Shown here piece after piece: positions 22,691-33,727 of a DNA stretch of 64,000 nucleotides. This DNA comes from Fasciolopsis buskii (Eukaryota > Platyhelminthes > Trematoda > Plagiorchiida > Fasciolidae), in contig LUCM01002934.1 in assembly GCA_008360955.1 (NCBI GenBank), positions 178,834 through 242,833 of the forward strand, given 5' to 3'. Both the position numbers and the translations under genes were made by a program. The notes below the pieces were generated by a model. It did no database searches, was not told the origin of the DNA, and was given only the letters and a program-made list of their open reading frames with translations. How positions within the stretch are numbered: the stretch's first letter is position 1; the number at the start of each line of letters is the position of its first letter.

Positions 22691-23239
22691 ATGCAATGTG
22701 GTTTCGCTCACAAGATCTTGACAGGCAATGTGATTTACCGAGCACGGGGTTTCGAATTTTAAATCAAAGCTAGATAATGGTTCGCAAAGATTCATCTGTA
22801 GCCGATTACCAGTCCTGCACTGCGAGCAATGCTATGTTTGAACGCAGCAAAGGTGCGCATCGCGGGCGCAAGATATGGCTGGAGGGCAATGGCTGTGGTA
22901 TTGAAGAAACATCCACCCCCGCGAAACGGCAATGTTTTGCGGGCATTCAAATCGTTGGACGCAACTCATCCACCCGCGGTAACTGGTGAATACCAACTGT
23001 CCACCTCGCGATAACTGGTAACGTTTGGTGTTAAATATCAGCTGTTATCAGTCTGCAACTTGGTGAAAAAGTGATGAATCAGAAGGAGCGAAGCTAGAAG
23101 GATAATATTGATGTTATTTTGTACAGAAAATAAAAAGCGTCTATTTAGCACGCCAGACCCGTAAAAATTATTGGCTGTGATAGTGAAAATGATCTTATTG
23201 TGTTGCGTATCTTCATTGATGGCTGAGAAATTGAAAATG
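22691..23239. other. No feature recognised
   Basis: A small tandem-like similarity (TAACTGGTGAATACCAACTGT and TAACTGGTAACGTTTGG at about 22,980-23,030) is the only structure seen. Confidence 0.35.
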
Positions 23240-23860
23240 TATATAAATGTCTATTTGCTCGAGGATTGCGAAGATGTCTACCAATGAATAATGTATATAT
23301 ATAAGCATACGTGTGCATCAGGGTGATGTAATATTTATATACACTTTTGCTCCATAATCGTCACATAAATTTATTTTGACGAGTTTATGCGTTTAGCTAT
23401 TTTGTAAATCGATTTAAAGTGGCAAATTTGTGTATGAGTATATGTACATATATATCTGTCTATATGTACATATAGAAATATGTATATGTATAAACAAATA
23501 GCTGTGCACCTATAACTATATAATTTGGACAAGTTAATGGCGGAACGTAATAAATCCATATACGCATATGTGTAGAGTAGGCGCATACGTGCATGAATTT
23601 ACATGCATATATATCTGTATATAAACAGCTGTGTTTCCACTATGCATGTATATCAAATACGTTGTTGCATCGACATGTACCAATTGCGTCATAAATAAAT
23701 GTTCATAAACATTTGCTGCCCCATGTGGGAAGATTGCATATACATATCTTGGTATAGCAATCAATGTCTACGCATGCAATGATTTCTTAATCTGAAAATA
23801 TATGCATATTTCCATTAACCCCTTAGTCTTACGATATATGCATATATTGCAGTTTCCCCC
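23240..23860. repeat. AT-rich block with TATA/CATA simple repeats
   Basis: Rich in TATATGTACATATATA-type words (23,440-23,490) and CATATATATC. The open frames here are low-complexity (Tyr, Ile, His-rich) and are not genes. No other feature seen. Confidence 0.6.
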
Positions 23861-24004
23861 GTGAGGTAGTTATACTAACGTTAAATGCCCGACGGAAAAA
23901 TGCACGACCCTCTGGCAGCCTCGGGCCATGTCTGTCTTCAGACAGGTATATATGGCTAACAACACCTATAAGCATCTCTAGACCAACGCAATCCTATATC
24001 CGCC

Positions 24005-24312
24005 TCAATATACACTTCTAACATTTGCATGCCTATAGTGGATTAGTTTCACTACTGCTAAACGAATGAGCACCGAAACCCCAAACTTTGTTGCGCATGT
24101 GAAAGAAGACTCACTCATAACAGAATTAACCGATTTTGGAAATCGGTGCCAGTAATCAGATAGTGGTGGCCCGTAGGCGGCCGTGATGGCGTTCATGTCA
24201 ATCCCGCGGTCCTCGTTCCTTGCACCTCCGTCGTCTTCCGTCGTCTTCCGTGGGCCTCCGGGGTCCCCTTCATCCTGTTCGCCCGTCCTACGTCTTCTTG
24301 GGCTCTTCAGGT
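24005..24312 (-). pseudogene. Charged tail exon following the PHD finger
   Basis: Open frame that continues the PHD exon when the 39-nt intron is removed at acceptor GCAGGCAG. It opens with a basic K-S-P-R-R-R-R run, then an acidic/glycine-rich E-Q-D-E-G-D-P-G-G stretch. The GC-rich start holds a tandem GTCGTCTTCC pair on the plus strand (24,230-24,250). The function is unknown; it may be a nuclear localisation segment. Confidence 0.45.
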
Positions 24313-24351
24313 CTGCCTGCAATGGAAATGGTGAACATTAATATTGCTTAC

Positions 24352-24511
24352 CTTTTGCTGATAGGCAATGCACACAGATGTAAGCATCTTGGCCCAGGTA
24401 GTTGGCGCAATGCGAGTGGATCCAACCTTGGCATGCGTCGCATTGCACTCATTCGGTTATGTCGTCCAAATCCACCACGGGCTGCTCCAGTCTGCAGACG
24501 CCGCATAGGTC
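24352..24511 (-). pseudogene. PHD finger exon of the MULE-type transposase
   Basis: After a CACGCAG acceptor the exon encodes a complete C4-H-C3 pattern: C-G-V-C, then C-D-A-C-Q-G-W-I-H-S-H-C, then Y-I-C-V-H-C. PHD fingers usually bind histone H3 tails, so in a transposase this could aim integration at certain chromatin. The tryptophan expected just before V-Q-C-D is a TGA stop (24,449-24,451). The exon ends at a GTAAGC donor; with a 39-nt intron (24,351-24,313) it joins in frame to a basic and acidic low-complexity tail that runs to 24,005. Confidence 0.75.
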
Positions 24512-25689
24512 CTGCGTGATTGGTGAACTCTTATTGAAGCCTTAAACTTATCGAAGTCAACCTTCGTAGACGCAAACAATGAACTACGCATCCACTAATG
24601 ATTGCGCTTCCCATCCCCTTTGAAATTTACTGGAAGGCTACCGCAGCGGCGACGCATGTCCATGAGGACATAAAACCGACAAAATATTACACCAGCTTCC
24701 GAGTGTGCAGCTTGAAATGCGCTCAACTGCGCCAAGCAACGGTCGAGGATTATCGTGCTAACCTAACCCGTCGCTGCCAACATATCCTTCATGGCTACCA
24801 TCGCCCTGCGGTAGCTTGCTCCACTTCCGTTAAGGAGCAGAGCATAAAACACTGACCGACCTAACCCACTATCGTCTACTACCACCGCATGCGAAAGAAC
24901 GTACCCACCTCAGTTAAGCTGGTGGGTCGCGTCTGCTAACATCACTTCGCAGTAATGCTCAGCTAAATGACGAACACTATCCGGCACGAGAAACGCAAAC
25001 CTAACTACATCCTCCCGTTTCAGTTACCTAAGATTAACTTGTCCGCGCAATAAGTCCTTTACGCGAACGACGTCGTTCCGGGCATTCATTAACCGGAACT
25101 TGTGCCCAAGACTATTGATATCACGAATAGTAACTAGACGGTTGAAGTTATCCCGCGCATATCAACAAACCTCCCTAGCATTCCCAAAAATTTCCATTAC
25201 GCTAATTACGCGCGCCTCCAGCCCCGGGGTTAGCTTAAGATTGCGCGCGTAATAACGGTCATGAGACCGATGGAAGGAATGATGGATTTGCAGACAATTT
25301 CCTACTACCTGGTACTGCCTGCTAAATTCACGCAACATGACGAATGCCGAGCAGTTAATACTTGGAAATCTGCAAATAAATATTACTTCGAAAGTTAACA
25401 GACTTACCGAAGATCACATTGATTCCTACGACGTTTGTGTACACAGCAGCAAGGAAAGGAAGAGGGAAGGGAGCTTGGATGCTCTCGCAGCCAATTTCCG
25501 GAAATGGCACTGTGATACTTATAAAGCGACGTAAGCGTCGTATGCTGAAAAACCCTAAAATCACATTCAAAATCGGAAAAACTACCAGAAAAAGAGCGAA
25601 CATAGCGGCTAACCACTTCTGAATCATTTACATAGCAGCAGTCATGTCCGCACGAACAGCCGTGCCAGCCATGAAAGTGCAACTGGCGT

Positions 25690-26554
25690 GGTTTCCAGTT
25701 TAAAATGTATTTATACCCAAAATCGTCCGTTTAAACAATAATCAGGTTTACGATATTACCATTTTCATAATTTTCAAATAATGCACAATAACATGTTTGT
25801 TCAATTTCCATAACAACCATCTGTTATCTTCAAAGTTCCTACTTTTCAACGTGGAAGTTTCGTCACCATCAATGGATGTCGACACTTGTTGGCCGGGGTA
25901 CTAGATAATCAAGAGAGTTATATGGTGGAGAAGAGGATCAATATGGATGTGATAACGGAATGGAGATGAGCGAAAACTGGACTGGATATCAAAAGAGGAT
26001 ATAAAACTCAAAAATTCTCAAGGCGCAGTCCGTTAATCAGAGAAAGCGGCGACAAACGATGGGAGTTGTGCGATCGTGATACTAATACACGAGGTTTGTT
26101 TTAAACAATTTTGAGTTCATAAATTTCAGCTTGGTCTATAGATGAAGGTGGCATTGGAAAAGAAGAAGGAGAACCGGAGGCAAATGAGGCGACGTCTCGT
26201 GGACTCATGTGAAGAACTGTTACCAGGTGCATCGGTCTATTGCCAAATTCCGCAGATGAGAATAGAGGTTGATGAAAAACGACAGTCTTCTGCTGTTTCC
26301 GGGTGTCAATATGCATTGTGAACGTCAGTTTATATCAGATGCCAATAAAAATGCTGACCATTTGTGAGTCCGTTTTGCATGGATTCGTCAGAATAATTTA
26401 TGGAAGGAGCAACAGGAAGCCAGTACAAATTGGTGCACGTGAACTTATGAGCTACAGTGCTGTTTACGAAAACACTGGTGATGGGTGGGCTGACCGAGTG
26501 CTGGCCACCCAATCCGAAAAATATAGTTTGAGTGTGAACGCAGGAGGTATATTC
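25690..26554. other. Upstream flank of the MULE pseudogene, nothing recognised
   Basis: Would contain the promoter, any first exon and the terminal inverted repeat of the MULE element. None could be identified by eye. Confidence 0.35.
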
Positions 26555-26635
26555 GGCCAACCTGGTTGCACCCGCACATCGCTACAGCCAAGCTGCCCGC
26601 CCGAAGTGCGCCGGCCAAAGCGGTGGATATGACCG
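26555..26635 (+). repeat. R2 short repeat, copy 3
   Basis: GCTACAGCCAAGCTGCCCGC followed by GTGCGCCGGCCAAAGCGGTGG; best matched to copy 1. It sits between the MULE pseudogene and the 3' end of the CR1-A element. Confidence 0.5.
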
Positions 26636-26982
26636 CTGCCCGCACTACTTTGGCAACGCTGGCGTACTCGTGGTGTGGTGGAAGGAATTCAAGCATGGTA
26701 TTGTAAAAGGTATCGTCTGTCCAGGATAGCGCAATCGCCGGAGCATGGGGTAAGCGTTTCCACCCAATCAGGACTATCAGGCCTGGAAGAGAGAAAAACG
26801 ACGGACGGCAGTCTGTCCTAGCTGCCAGCTGCAGATTAGGAAGCGATCAATCTTACAAGCAGCTCAGAGGAGGAAGTTACTAGGCGCATAGTGCAATTCA
26901 AAATATATGAACGTTGGCTGAAGAATCCGGGTTTTCTTTTATATTTATATATTTAAAAAGGTGGGCTGGCTAATCTATTGTG

Positions 26983-27072
26983 TGGATCGTCTGCGCTATG
27001 AGTAAACAGAATGAACCGGTATTTGGTAGGATCGTCTACACTAGGAGTAAGAAGAATGAGCCGGTATGTAAT
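26983..27072 (-). repeat. 45-bp tandem duplication in the CR1-A 3' UTR
   Basis: Two adjacent imperfect units, starting at 26,983 and 27,028, each contain GGATCGTCT followed by an AGTAA...AGAATGA...CCGGTAT pattern. The CR1-A copy on the plus strand carries the same motif around 9,525-9,575, showing that it belongs to the element's 3' UTR. Confidence 0.65.
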
Positions 27073-27880
27073 AGGACGGACAGGGAATAACTGCTGCTGA
27101 TATAAATAATGAGCAAACTACAAAGATGGATGCACTAGGGATTGACTCAATTCTACTTGCAAATCAAGGATTATATTTCACTCTGGTTGGCCGTGCCTTT
27201 CGAAACAAGAAATGGTCGGGGCTAGTGGGTATGGTTGATGTAAACGGTCACTATGGGGAGGGAAGATACCACATAGGACTCTATATTCGCGGCGATAGTT
27301 TGAAGTCTGAATTGGCCAAAATGGATAGATATCGATGAGGCATGATAAAGAAAGAATCCAAGACATTTGCCTTATTTCGTCTGGAGGGTATCGTTTGGGT
27401 TCTTCCGAAACAAGTTGATTTCTACAGGCCAGTCATTTGCATGAAGAGAAGAGTTAATGAAGAGTAAGGGTGCGGGTGATAGCGAGTGTTTTTGCTTTTG
27501 TTTCATTTAGAAGACGGTTGCAGGTTATGGTTGCCACACCGTTTTGGCGACGGTGTTGGAATTAGTAAGGTGAGTGGGTGGGAGAGGGCTATGGGTGAGT
27601 TACCCCATACGCAGTTATAACGATAAGGTTTATGGATAGGAAGTCAGACTATTTAGCGATAGGTACCATTTTTCCGGCAGAGAAACGGTGAGAAGCGTCT
27701 GACGTGGAACTGCACGTAACTAAGTATCATGCGCTGGTGTTGGAGCTCCGTTTGAAGTGGAAGAGACTAGGTTGATTCCTAATGACATTAGTAGGGAGAT
27801 TTACTTTCCTTTCCGCAATGAACGAAAAGGTGACATCAATGCGTTTTTCAGAAGCCCAATGCAGTTCCATATGCTCCATC

Positions 27881-29290
27881 CTAAAATGAGTATGGGTGGT
27901 ATAGATTAATGGGAAAGGGTACAGTAACTACCTTATTTACTTCATTTTTAAATGCAATAGATGATGGTGACAGAATGCGCAGCTGATGAGGGAGTTTAGT
28001 CCATAGTGACGAATATCTGACAATAATGAATTTGGCTCTAATGGAAGTCTTTGGAATAGGGAGATTTATAACAGGATCCCCATTTCGGAGGGAGTACGGC
28101 AGTGGGTTTCTAACACGAGGTGCAGAGACGCATTTGTCCCCTGTGATAATATTGTTGAAGAGTACCGGGTTTCCTCTTATGCGTCGGAGCCACAAGGGAT
28201 CTAATATCAGCGAACCACAGCGTCCCATGTAATTTAGGCTTATAGAGTAGCCACTTAACTGCCTGGTAAATGCACGCTGGACGTTTTCAATCACAACTCT
28301 GTCACACTGCCTCATGTTAGAGCAGACTAGAGAGCAAAACTCTAGAATGGGTCTGACGTGGGTCTTAAAAAGGTGAAGTTTGCTTTCGTTCATCTTCAGA
28401 GTTCGGTGTAACAGCCCCACCAATTTATTTGCTTTCGCCGCCTGTGCGAGAGCATGCTCTGAGACGTTTAGGGTGCAGGCATAGTTTAGGCTTAGGTCCC
28501 GAACTTGGCAATTAACGGGGATAGATTGGGTTCCAAGCTTGAATTCTCTTAGGGGTATAACGCATTTGTACCCCATGATGCTGCTTTTTTCAGCGGAAAA
28601 TTTCATCATCCAGTCGTTTGCCCAGGAGTTGAGTAACGCTAAGTCCTGTGATATGTGACTTATGGTGGATTCTAAAGCCTCAGGGCGAAAGGTATACAGA
28701 ATTTTGATATCGTCTGCAAAGAGAAACGGAGTGCCGTTTCGAATAACATCGAAGACATCGTTAACGTACAACAGGAAGAGCAGGGGGCCCAGGACGCTGC
28801 CTTGGATCACACCGCTGGACACTAATCTAGGTCCAGATATTAAGCCATTTGCTTGCACTATCTGCTTTCTAAACGACCATTAAGATAAAATCCACGACAG
28901 CATTGGATCAATAATACCGTAGGGTGCCATTTTACTTAGCAACCTGGGGTAGGATACTCTGTCGAAAGCTTTCGTTATGTCTAATCTCCCAGTACTCGGG
29001 GCCTCGGTGATAGTGTTCAGGCAGTCAGTCATGCAAGTACCGCAGGATTTCTTACGAAGGAATCCATGCTGGCCATGGTTAATAAGTTTATGTTCCAGAA
29101 GGTAGGCCATAAGACTATTCTTAATCAGGCGCTCCATGATCCTGGAAACTATAGGGGTGTGGTTTGTTGGGCGATAGTTTGCAGGGTGATAGCGTGAGCC
29201 CTTTTTGTGAGCGGGTATAATCACAGAGGTTTTCCACTTTGACTGGGAGGTGCCGCACTGAACGGATAAGTTAAAAATGTTTGCTAACAA
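27881..29290 (-). pseudogene. CR1-A ORF2, reverse transcriptase domain with one internal break
   Basis: Upstream segment: I-I-P-A-H-K-K-G-S, N-Y-R-P-T, G-F-L-R-K-K-S-C and LDITKAFDRVSYP (first catalytic Asp). Downstream segment: G-V-I-Q-G-S-V-L-G-P-L-L-F, then FADD at 28,709-28,720 (the catalytic Asp pair) and a long C-terminal region. A TAA stop and frame problem at about 28,880-28,860 separates the two. Apart from that, about 320 codons are open to a TAA near 27,881, so decay is mild. It would convert element RNA to DNA at the nicked target. Confidence 0.85.
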
Positions 29291-29822
29291 AATTGGGATA
29301 CCGCTCCCACCTAATGCAAAGGCACCTGGACGTAAGGAATCAGGTCCTAAATGGTAGCCAATTTTGAGCTACATCTTTCGGAAGAAGTACAACTGTTGAG
29401 TACGACTTTGTGGGCAATCGAAGTTGGCCTGGGTTAGAGAGATTGTTGCCGTTTACCAGAGCAGATGCAAAGAATTTACCGAAAGATTCTGGAATCTCCT
29501 GTGGGTTGTTCACATATCTGTTGTTTTGAATTATATACGGGACTTGAGTAGCTGAGGACCCAGAATTAGTTCTGCGTTTAAACAGTTTTGCCAGTATACT
29601 GTGGTTGGGTTTGGCTGGTTTAGAGCTTGCTTCTGTGGTCCAGTAATATTTCTAGGGTTTTAGTTAACCGACTTATTTGCAGGAACGGTGAAAAATCTTT
29701 GGTCTTAGAAAAGGCCCACCGGAGTTTAGCGAGCTTACAGTTTATTCGGTCACGATAAGTTTTATTGGCGGCATGCTTAGCGTGTGGGACGGAGTATTGG
29801 CTACAAGGCATTTGTGCAGGTT

Positions 29823-30570
29823 TTAGTATAACTGATCAGCGGCCGGTTGTACTTCCGTTGATAGAAAAAATGCGTCCCAGTTTGAATTACGAACTAGGGT
29901 GGGTAGGTGATTCCAGTCAGCTCTAAAGTACGACCTTAGGTTAGGTAAGACGTACCTATTCAGGATGGGCAATGTCAATGAACAGCTAACAGGCAAATGA
30001 TCACACCCAAATAGATTAGACTCAGTGGACGTTTGAACGTCAGTTAAGCCTATCGCAAATATCAAATCAAGAACATATAGGTTTCTTGTTGAATTAGTTA
30101 CATGTTGGGTCCAGCCGCCATGAAGGATGATTTCCAGGAAAGGGAGCAAGTAACTTGGGGCGGAAAGCGTGGACCAGCTTGAGACCTGGCAGGTCAGAAG
30201 CAGTATTTATTTGTTGTTATCATCAAAACGTCGTTTTGGCAAGAACTAGGGGGGCGTTAGATGCATCCAAGAAGGACTACATTACCCGTCTCAGCTCTAA
30301 CCCAGACGCATTCTTGGACAGTGTTTATCATGGCATCCTGGAACAAAGCAGCTGGTACAGATTCTCTGACGTAGATAAGGCAGCCACCTCCACGTTGGGC
30401 TTCACGGCTCTTCCTGAAAAATTTATAGCCGGGAATTATTATGGCGCTATCAAGAGTGTGGTTATTTAAGCCACTTCTCGGTGATAAGTATGAAGTCAAA
30501 GTTTGACGAGAGTGTGGGAAGACGGATATATTTAGCTTTCTTTATCATGGAGCATGCATTCAACAATAGT
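29823..30570 (-). pseudogene. CR1-A ORF2, apurinic-like endonuclease domain, frameshifted
   Basis: Reads L-L-L-N-A-C-S then DFILITEKWL (the D/T-E-T-W-L motif of EEP endonucleases), R-G-G-G-C-L-I-Y-V-R, V-Q-E-C-V-W-V and, in another frame, LDLIFAIGLTDV with C-D-H-L-P-V-S near the catalytic D-H. This domain nicks the target DNA to prime reverse transcription. The frame changes near 30,256 and 30,150, so the domain is not intact. Confidence 0.7.
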
Positions 30571-31550
30571 AGCAAAATTTTCCTGAAAAGCCCTTCCAGC
30601 TGATTGGTGTCATGGTAAATGGAGCTCCGTTTCTTGTTTGCTGACCGTCTTAAGGAAAGTCAACTTTCTTAGTTTCAACAAATTTTGTTTCATTTGGGGC
30701 CCCTTTTAACTGGAGGAATGTTGCATCATTTGAACGGGGAATCGTGGGCTCAGGGCAACATGACTGGAAGCGGACGGTAGATGACCTGTCAGGCGATTTT
30801 GGCATGACTTCTGGTGGGTAGTTCACTCGTGGGCCGGGGTATTGTGTTCCGTCAACGTTGCATTCAGTCACGCGGGACACTTCCGATGTGGTCATGTTTG
30901 CCATCGCACATTCAGTTGCATAGGGAGAGTAGGGTGGGCCATTAGCATGGGAGGTAGTGCAGGAGGAGCCAGTTTAGGGAAAAAAAGGGTTTGGCAGAAA
31001 AGGCACAGAGTTGTGAATTGGGGGACTTGTTAGGGCATATGGGAGATATGGGTAATCGGGGGAAACAGAAAAACTTGGTCTATATTTTACATGGTTTCCG
31101 GGTTTGAAATACGGTTTGTTCCGTTTTATGTTGGGTGGAATCCGTTGGGTTTTGCTGTGGGGCTAGATTTAGCCGGATGCAGTGGTACCTGACGATATCT
31201 CTGGAAGGTGGAGGGGAGAGACAAGTTTGGCCAAACAGTTGTTCATATAAGGGAAGCTGGGTAGCTGTTTTGGGGTGTGAAAGGTGGAAACCAAAGGACT
31301 TGAGGGATCTAGTCCGCCTTCGATGTGTTGGTGCGTATGAAGTTCCAGGGGTTGTTGGTTTGTTTGCTAAAGTGGTGCTAAAATTTGGGTCAGCTTTTCT
31401 AGTTGTGTGATACGAGGTGCGTGCTGTGGCCTCTTGGGCCTAGATAGTACTGGCAACGTCCCTTCTGGTGACAAATTTGGGGTGTATTGGGTGGGTTGGG
31501 GTCTAGGAGCGAGAAGAACAATAGAATCAGCTTTAGAGCTGGCGGTTAGA

Positions 31551-32537
31551 TTAGCAGACTGGATGCTCTGAACAGCCTGACCGCCTCAGTTGCAGATTAC
31601 CGCTTGGATTTTTAAGATGGGGTTGTAGATGACTGCAGTGGGGACTTGCACCCTGAAGTGGATGGTTCAAGGTGCAATTTTTACGTGGAGGTTGGATGGG
31701 AGGTAAGGAGAGTGACTTATCTAAGTCAACTTCATGGTTAAGAGGAAGTTTTGGGGTTATCGTGAACATGGGTTCGGTGGCGTAGGGGGACTTAAAGGTT
31801 TGCACGCTGGGGGGGGGCGGGGTGTTCCTTTTTTGGAGACCAAGTACCTCACATTGGGGCGGTGTTTTTTCCACCGCAATCCTTATAGGCTTGTAAAATG
31901 TGTTAACAGCGATGGTATTGTTCTCCTTGATGAATTCACGGGAGACTTTTTCATCGTAAAATCGCATCAGAAGCGGGCAGGATTTATGTTGGATCCTTTT
32001 TGTTAGCCTCACACAGTGACTAGGATAGTGATCCATGTTACACGCCTTCAGTATACTTTCTTTGACCTTCTCCAGTGTTTGGTGGTCTGGAATATTGAAC
32101 ATTAAGGCATTGTATCTGTTCCGGATCCGTCTAAGTGATTCCAAGACACTGAATCAACAAATCGACTAGCCCCAGCAGGGTCGTATAAGGAGGGATTTAT
32201 CGAAGGCTCGATGAGATTGGAGTGGAGCCAGCTTGGTGATCGCTGCCTCAGCTGAAGTCAGCTGGGCAACGGCGCTGATCAATCGTTTCTCCAAGTCTTT
32301 AAATCTCTTATTCATTTCATGACATATATCAGCTAGCTTTACCGAGCAGTTTCCTAATTGCGACTTAGCCACAGATCGTGGCAGGCCTGTTCTCCTTGTA
32401 GTACTTTTTAGACGGTTTGACTGTGTCATGGTATTAAAATTAATCCGAGTGAGAAAAACGGAATATGTAGAAGAGAAAAAGGTAGCGCAAAAGCGAAGCG
32501 CAGAAGAATTTGTGCAATTTTTCTGAACAAAACACAA
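31551..32537 (-). pseudogene. CR1-A ORF1 protein, broken in two frames
   Basis: The first part (from the Met at about 32,429) has a helical, heptad-like region (I-C-H-E-M-N-K-R-F-K-D-L-E-K-R-L) typical of the trimerising coiled coil in LINE ORF1 proteins. After a break near 32,150 comes an RNA-binding-like domain (Y-N-A-L-M-F-N-I-P-D then K-S-C-P-L-L-M-R-F), followed by a proline-rich tail. ORF1 proteins coat the element RNA. A related, more decayed fragment is at 36.8-37.3 kb. No CCHC knuckle was seen. Confidence 0.6.
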
Positions 32538-32640
32538 GGCTTTTTACCAAACGATAAGTAGGTAAACTGGTTAAAGCTAAGAAAACGAATTCGGCTAAAT
32601 TTCAAACCACGCGCTGACACTCATCGCAACTTTGCCCTGT

Positions 32641-33727
32641 GGACGCCATGTCAATCACCGATGCATCATTGAGATTAAAAAAGGGGCTTCAGAAGAAGCT
32701 ATGGATACGAGCAAAAATGCTTCCTTGATAACCAAACATGGCAATTTTCCTGTTTGGATGAATAAGAAATCCCTGAGACGCCATGTTAATTTGTATCAAA
32801 AGAAAGAGAAGAACAAAAGGCGCAATGTCTGTCTTTCTGGTTTTCATTTTTTTACTTCGCGTTGTTTGTTATCGTTAAATTTGGCCGGTCGATTTGTTCT
32901 GTGGTATATGTCATTATGGCATTACCAGAGAGGTGGTAGGGTAAGCCTGTAATGGCTTTGTTATTTGCGCAAGTATGCAAGTTTCCTAAGGCAAGTATCT
33001 GGCATGCATGAGGGCTTTGTATTTCAATTGGGCCGTTCAGCGGTTGTGAGACGCAGATGGTTGGTTTGCACCTATCTAAAATTCAGCAAATCAAACGTTT
33101 TAAGACCGGGATAATTCTGTTCGTATGGATTCTCTTTTATCAAGGGAGACTATGTGCTGTGAAAGTAGTACATGTCAAAACTTTTAGGACCGATAACGCA
33201 AGAATCGGCAGTCATGACCACCACTGCATATGAGAATAAAATTACCTTAGGTCAGGCGCGGTATGGAGTCGGGCAATGGCGTATTGCCGCCAACCACCAT
33301 TTCAAAGGAAGCCGAATAGAAAAGTGATGTTGGCGAAATGAAAGGAGAGTTTTTTCATAAAATTTAGCCTCTTCGCGTGATCGGCTGTTCAGTACAGCCT
33401 ATGATCTTTCTGAAGTTCCAAGATAGGTCGTCCAGTGGGTTGTTTTGTTTCATTTTGTTGGCTTTGCTATTTTTCATCCGGCATACTAACATGTGCCATT
33501 CAAGGAAATCGCTCAGATTAGATCTATTGAATACCTTAGATTCGTCAATTTATCTGAGAATTTCAGTCGAAGTAAATGCGAATTACACCAGTGTATTTGG
33601 TAGTAAGCCAAAAATTTGCGTCATGATCGAACTGATTCTCATTTTTTCCGCTGAACTGTGAGTTTGCCCAAGCGAAAATGGATGGCAGTGTTCAGGTGGA
33701 CCAAGCGTCTGCCATTCAAATAATAAC
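32641..33727. other. No feature recognised
   Basis: Lies beyond the 5' end of the CR1-A element. It may include its 5' UTR at the left; the open frames have no motif. Confidence 0.4.

Larger units (their letters stand above)
24005..25682 (-). pseudogene. MULE-type DNA transposase with C-terminal PHD finger, decayed
   Basis: A single minus-strand frame can be read from 25,369 to about 24,540 with the layout of a Mutator-like transposase. First comes a Cys/His-rich N-terminal part ending in I-H-H-S-F-H. The catalytic region follows: LADATH (first Asp, about 24,931-24,933), a G-G-Y-V-L-S-H strand and V-V-V-D-D-S-G-L-G, then IILDRCLAQ (second Asp, about 24,742-24,744) and CRFY in the place of the family's C-x-F-H. 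Upstream, 25,682-25,408 reads in frame through a 38-nt GT-AG intron (25,407-25,370). Downstream, after a frame change, comes a full PHD finger. At least five stops interrupt it (tgt-TGA, agg-TAA, aac-TGA, ggt-TAG, cat-TAG), so it is dead. The SWIM finger and distal part of the catalytic domain are missing between core and PHD. Terminal inverted repeats were not found. Confidence 0.7.
26950..32640 (-). mobile_element. CR1-like non-LTR retrotransposon (family A), nearly full length
   Basis: On the minus strand, in order: 5' region, ORF1 (32,537-31,551), spacer, ORF2 with endonuclease (about 30,570-29,823), linker (29,811-29,620), reverse transcriptase (29,290-27,881) and a 3' untranslated region to about 26,950. 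The order and motifs are those of CR1-type LINEs, which copy themselves by target-primed reverse transcription. Frameshifts and stops break ORF1, the endonuclease and the RT, so this copy is not autonomous. A second member (7.1-9.6 kb, +) shares its endonuclease, linker and 3' UTR, confirming the family. Edges are estimated from shared sequence and the AT-rich 3' border. Confidence 0.8.

Noticed and set aside
23371..23764. Open frames rich in Tyr, Ile and His on the minus strand
   Set aside because: They come from TATA/CATA simple repeats; composition explains the lack of stops.
30155..30469. Plus-strand 104-codon frame
   Set aside because: It lies opposite the CR1-A endonuclease and shows no motif of its own.
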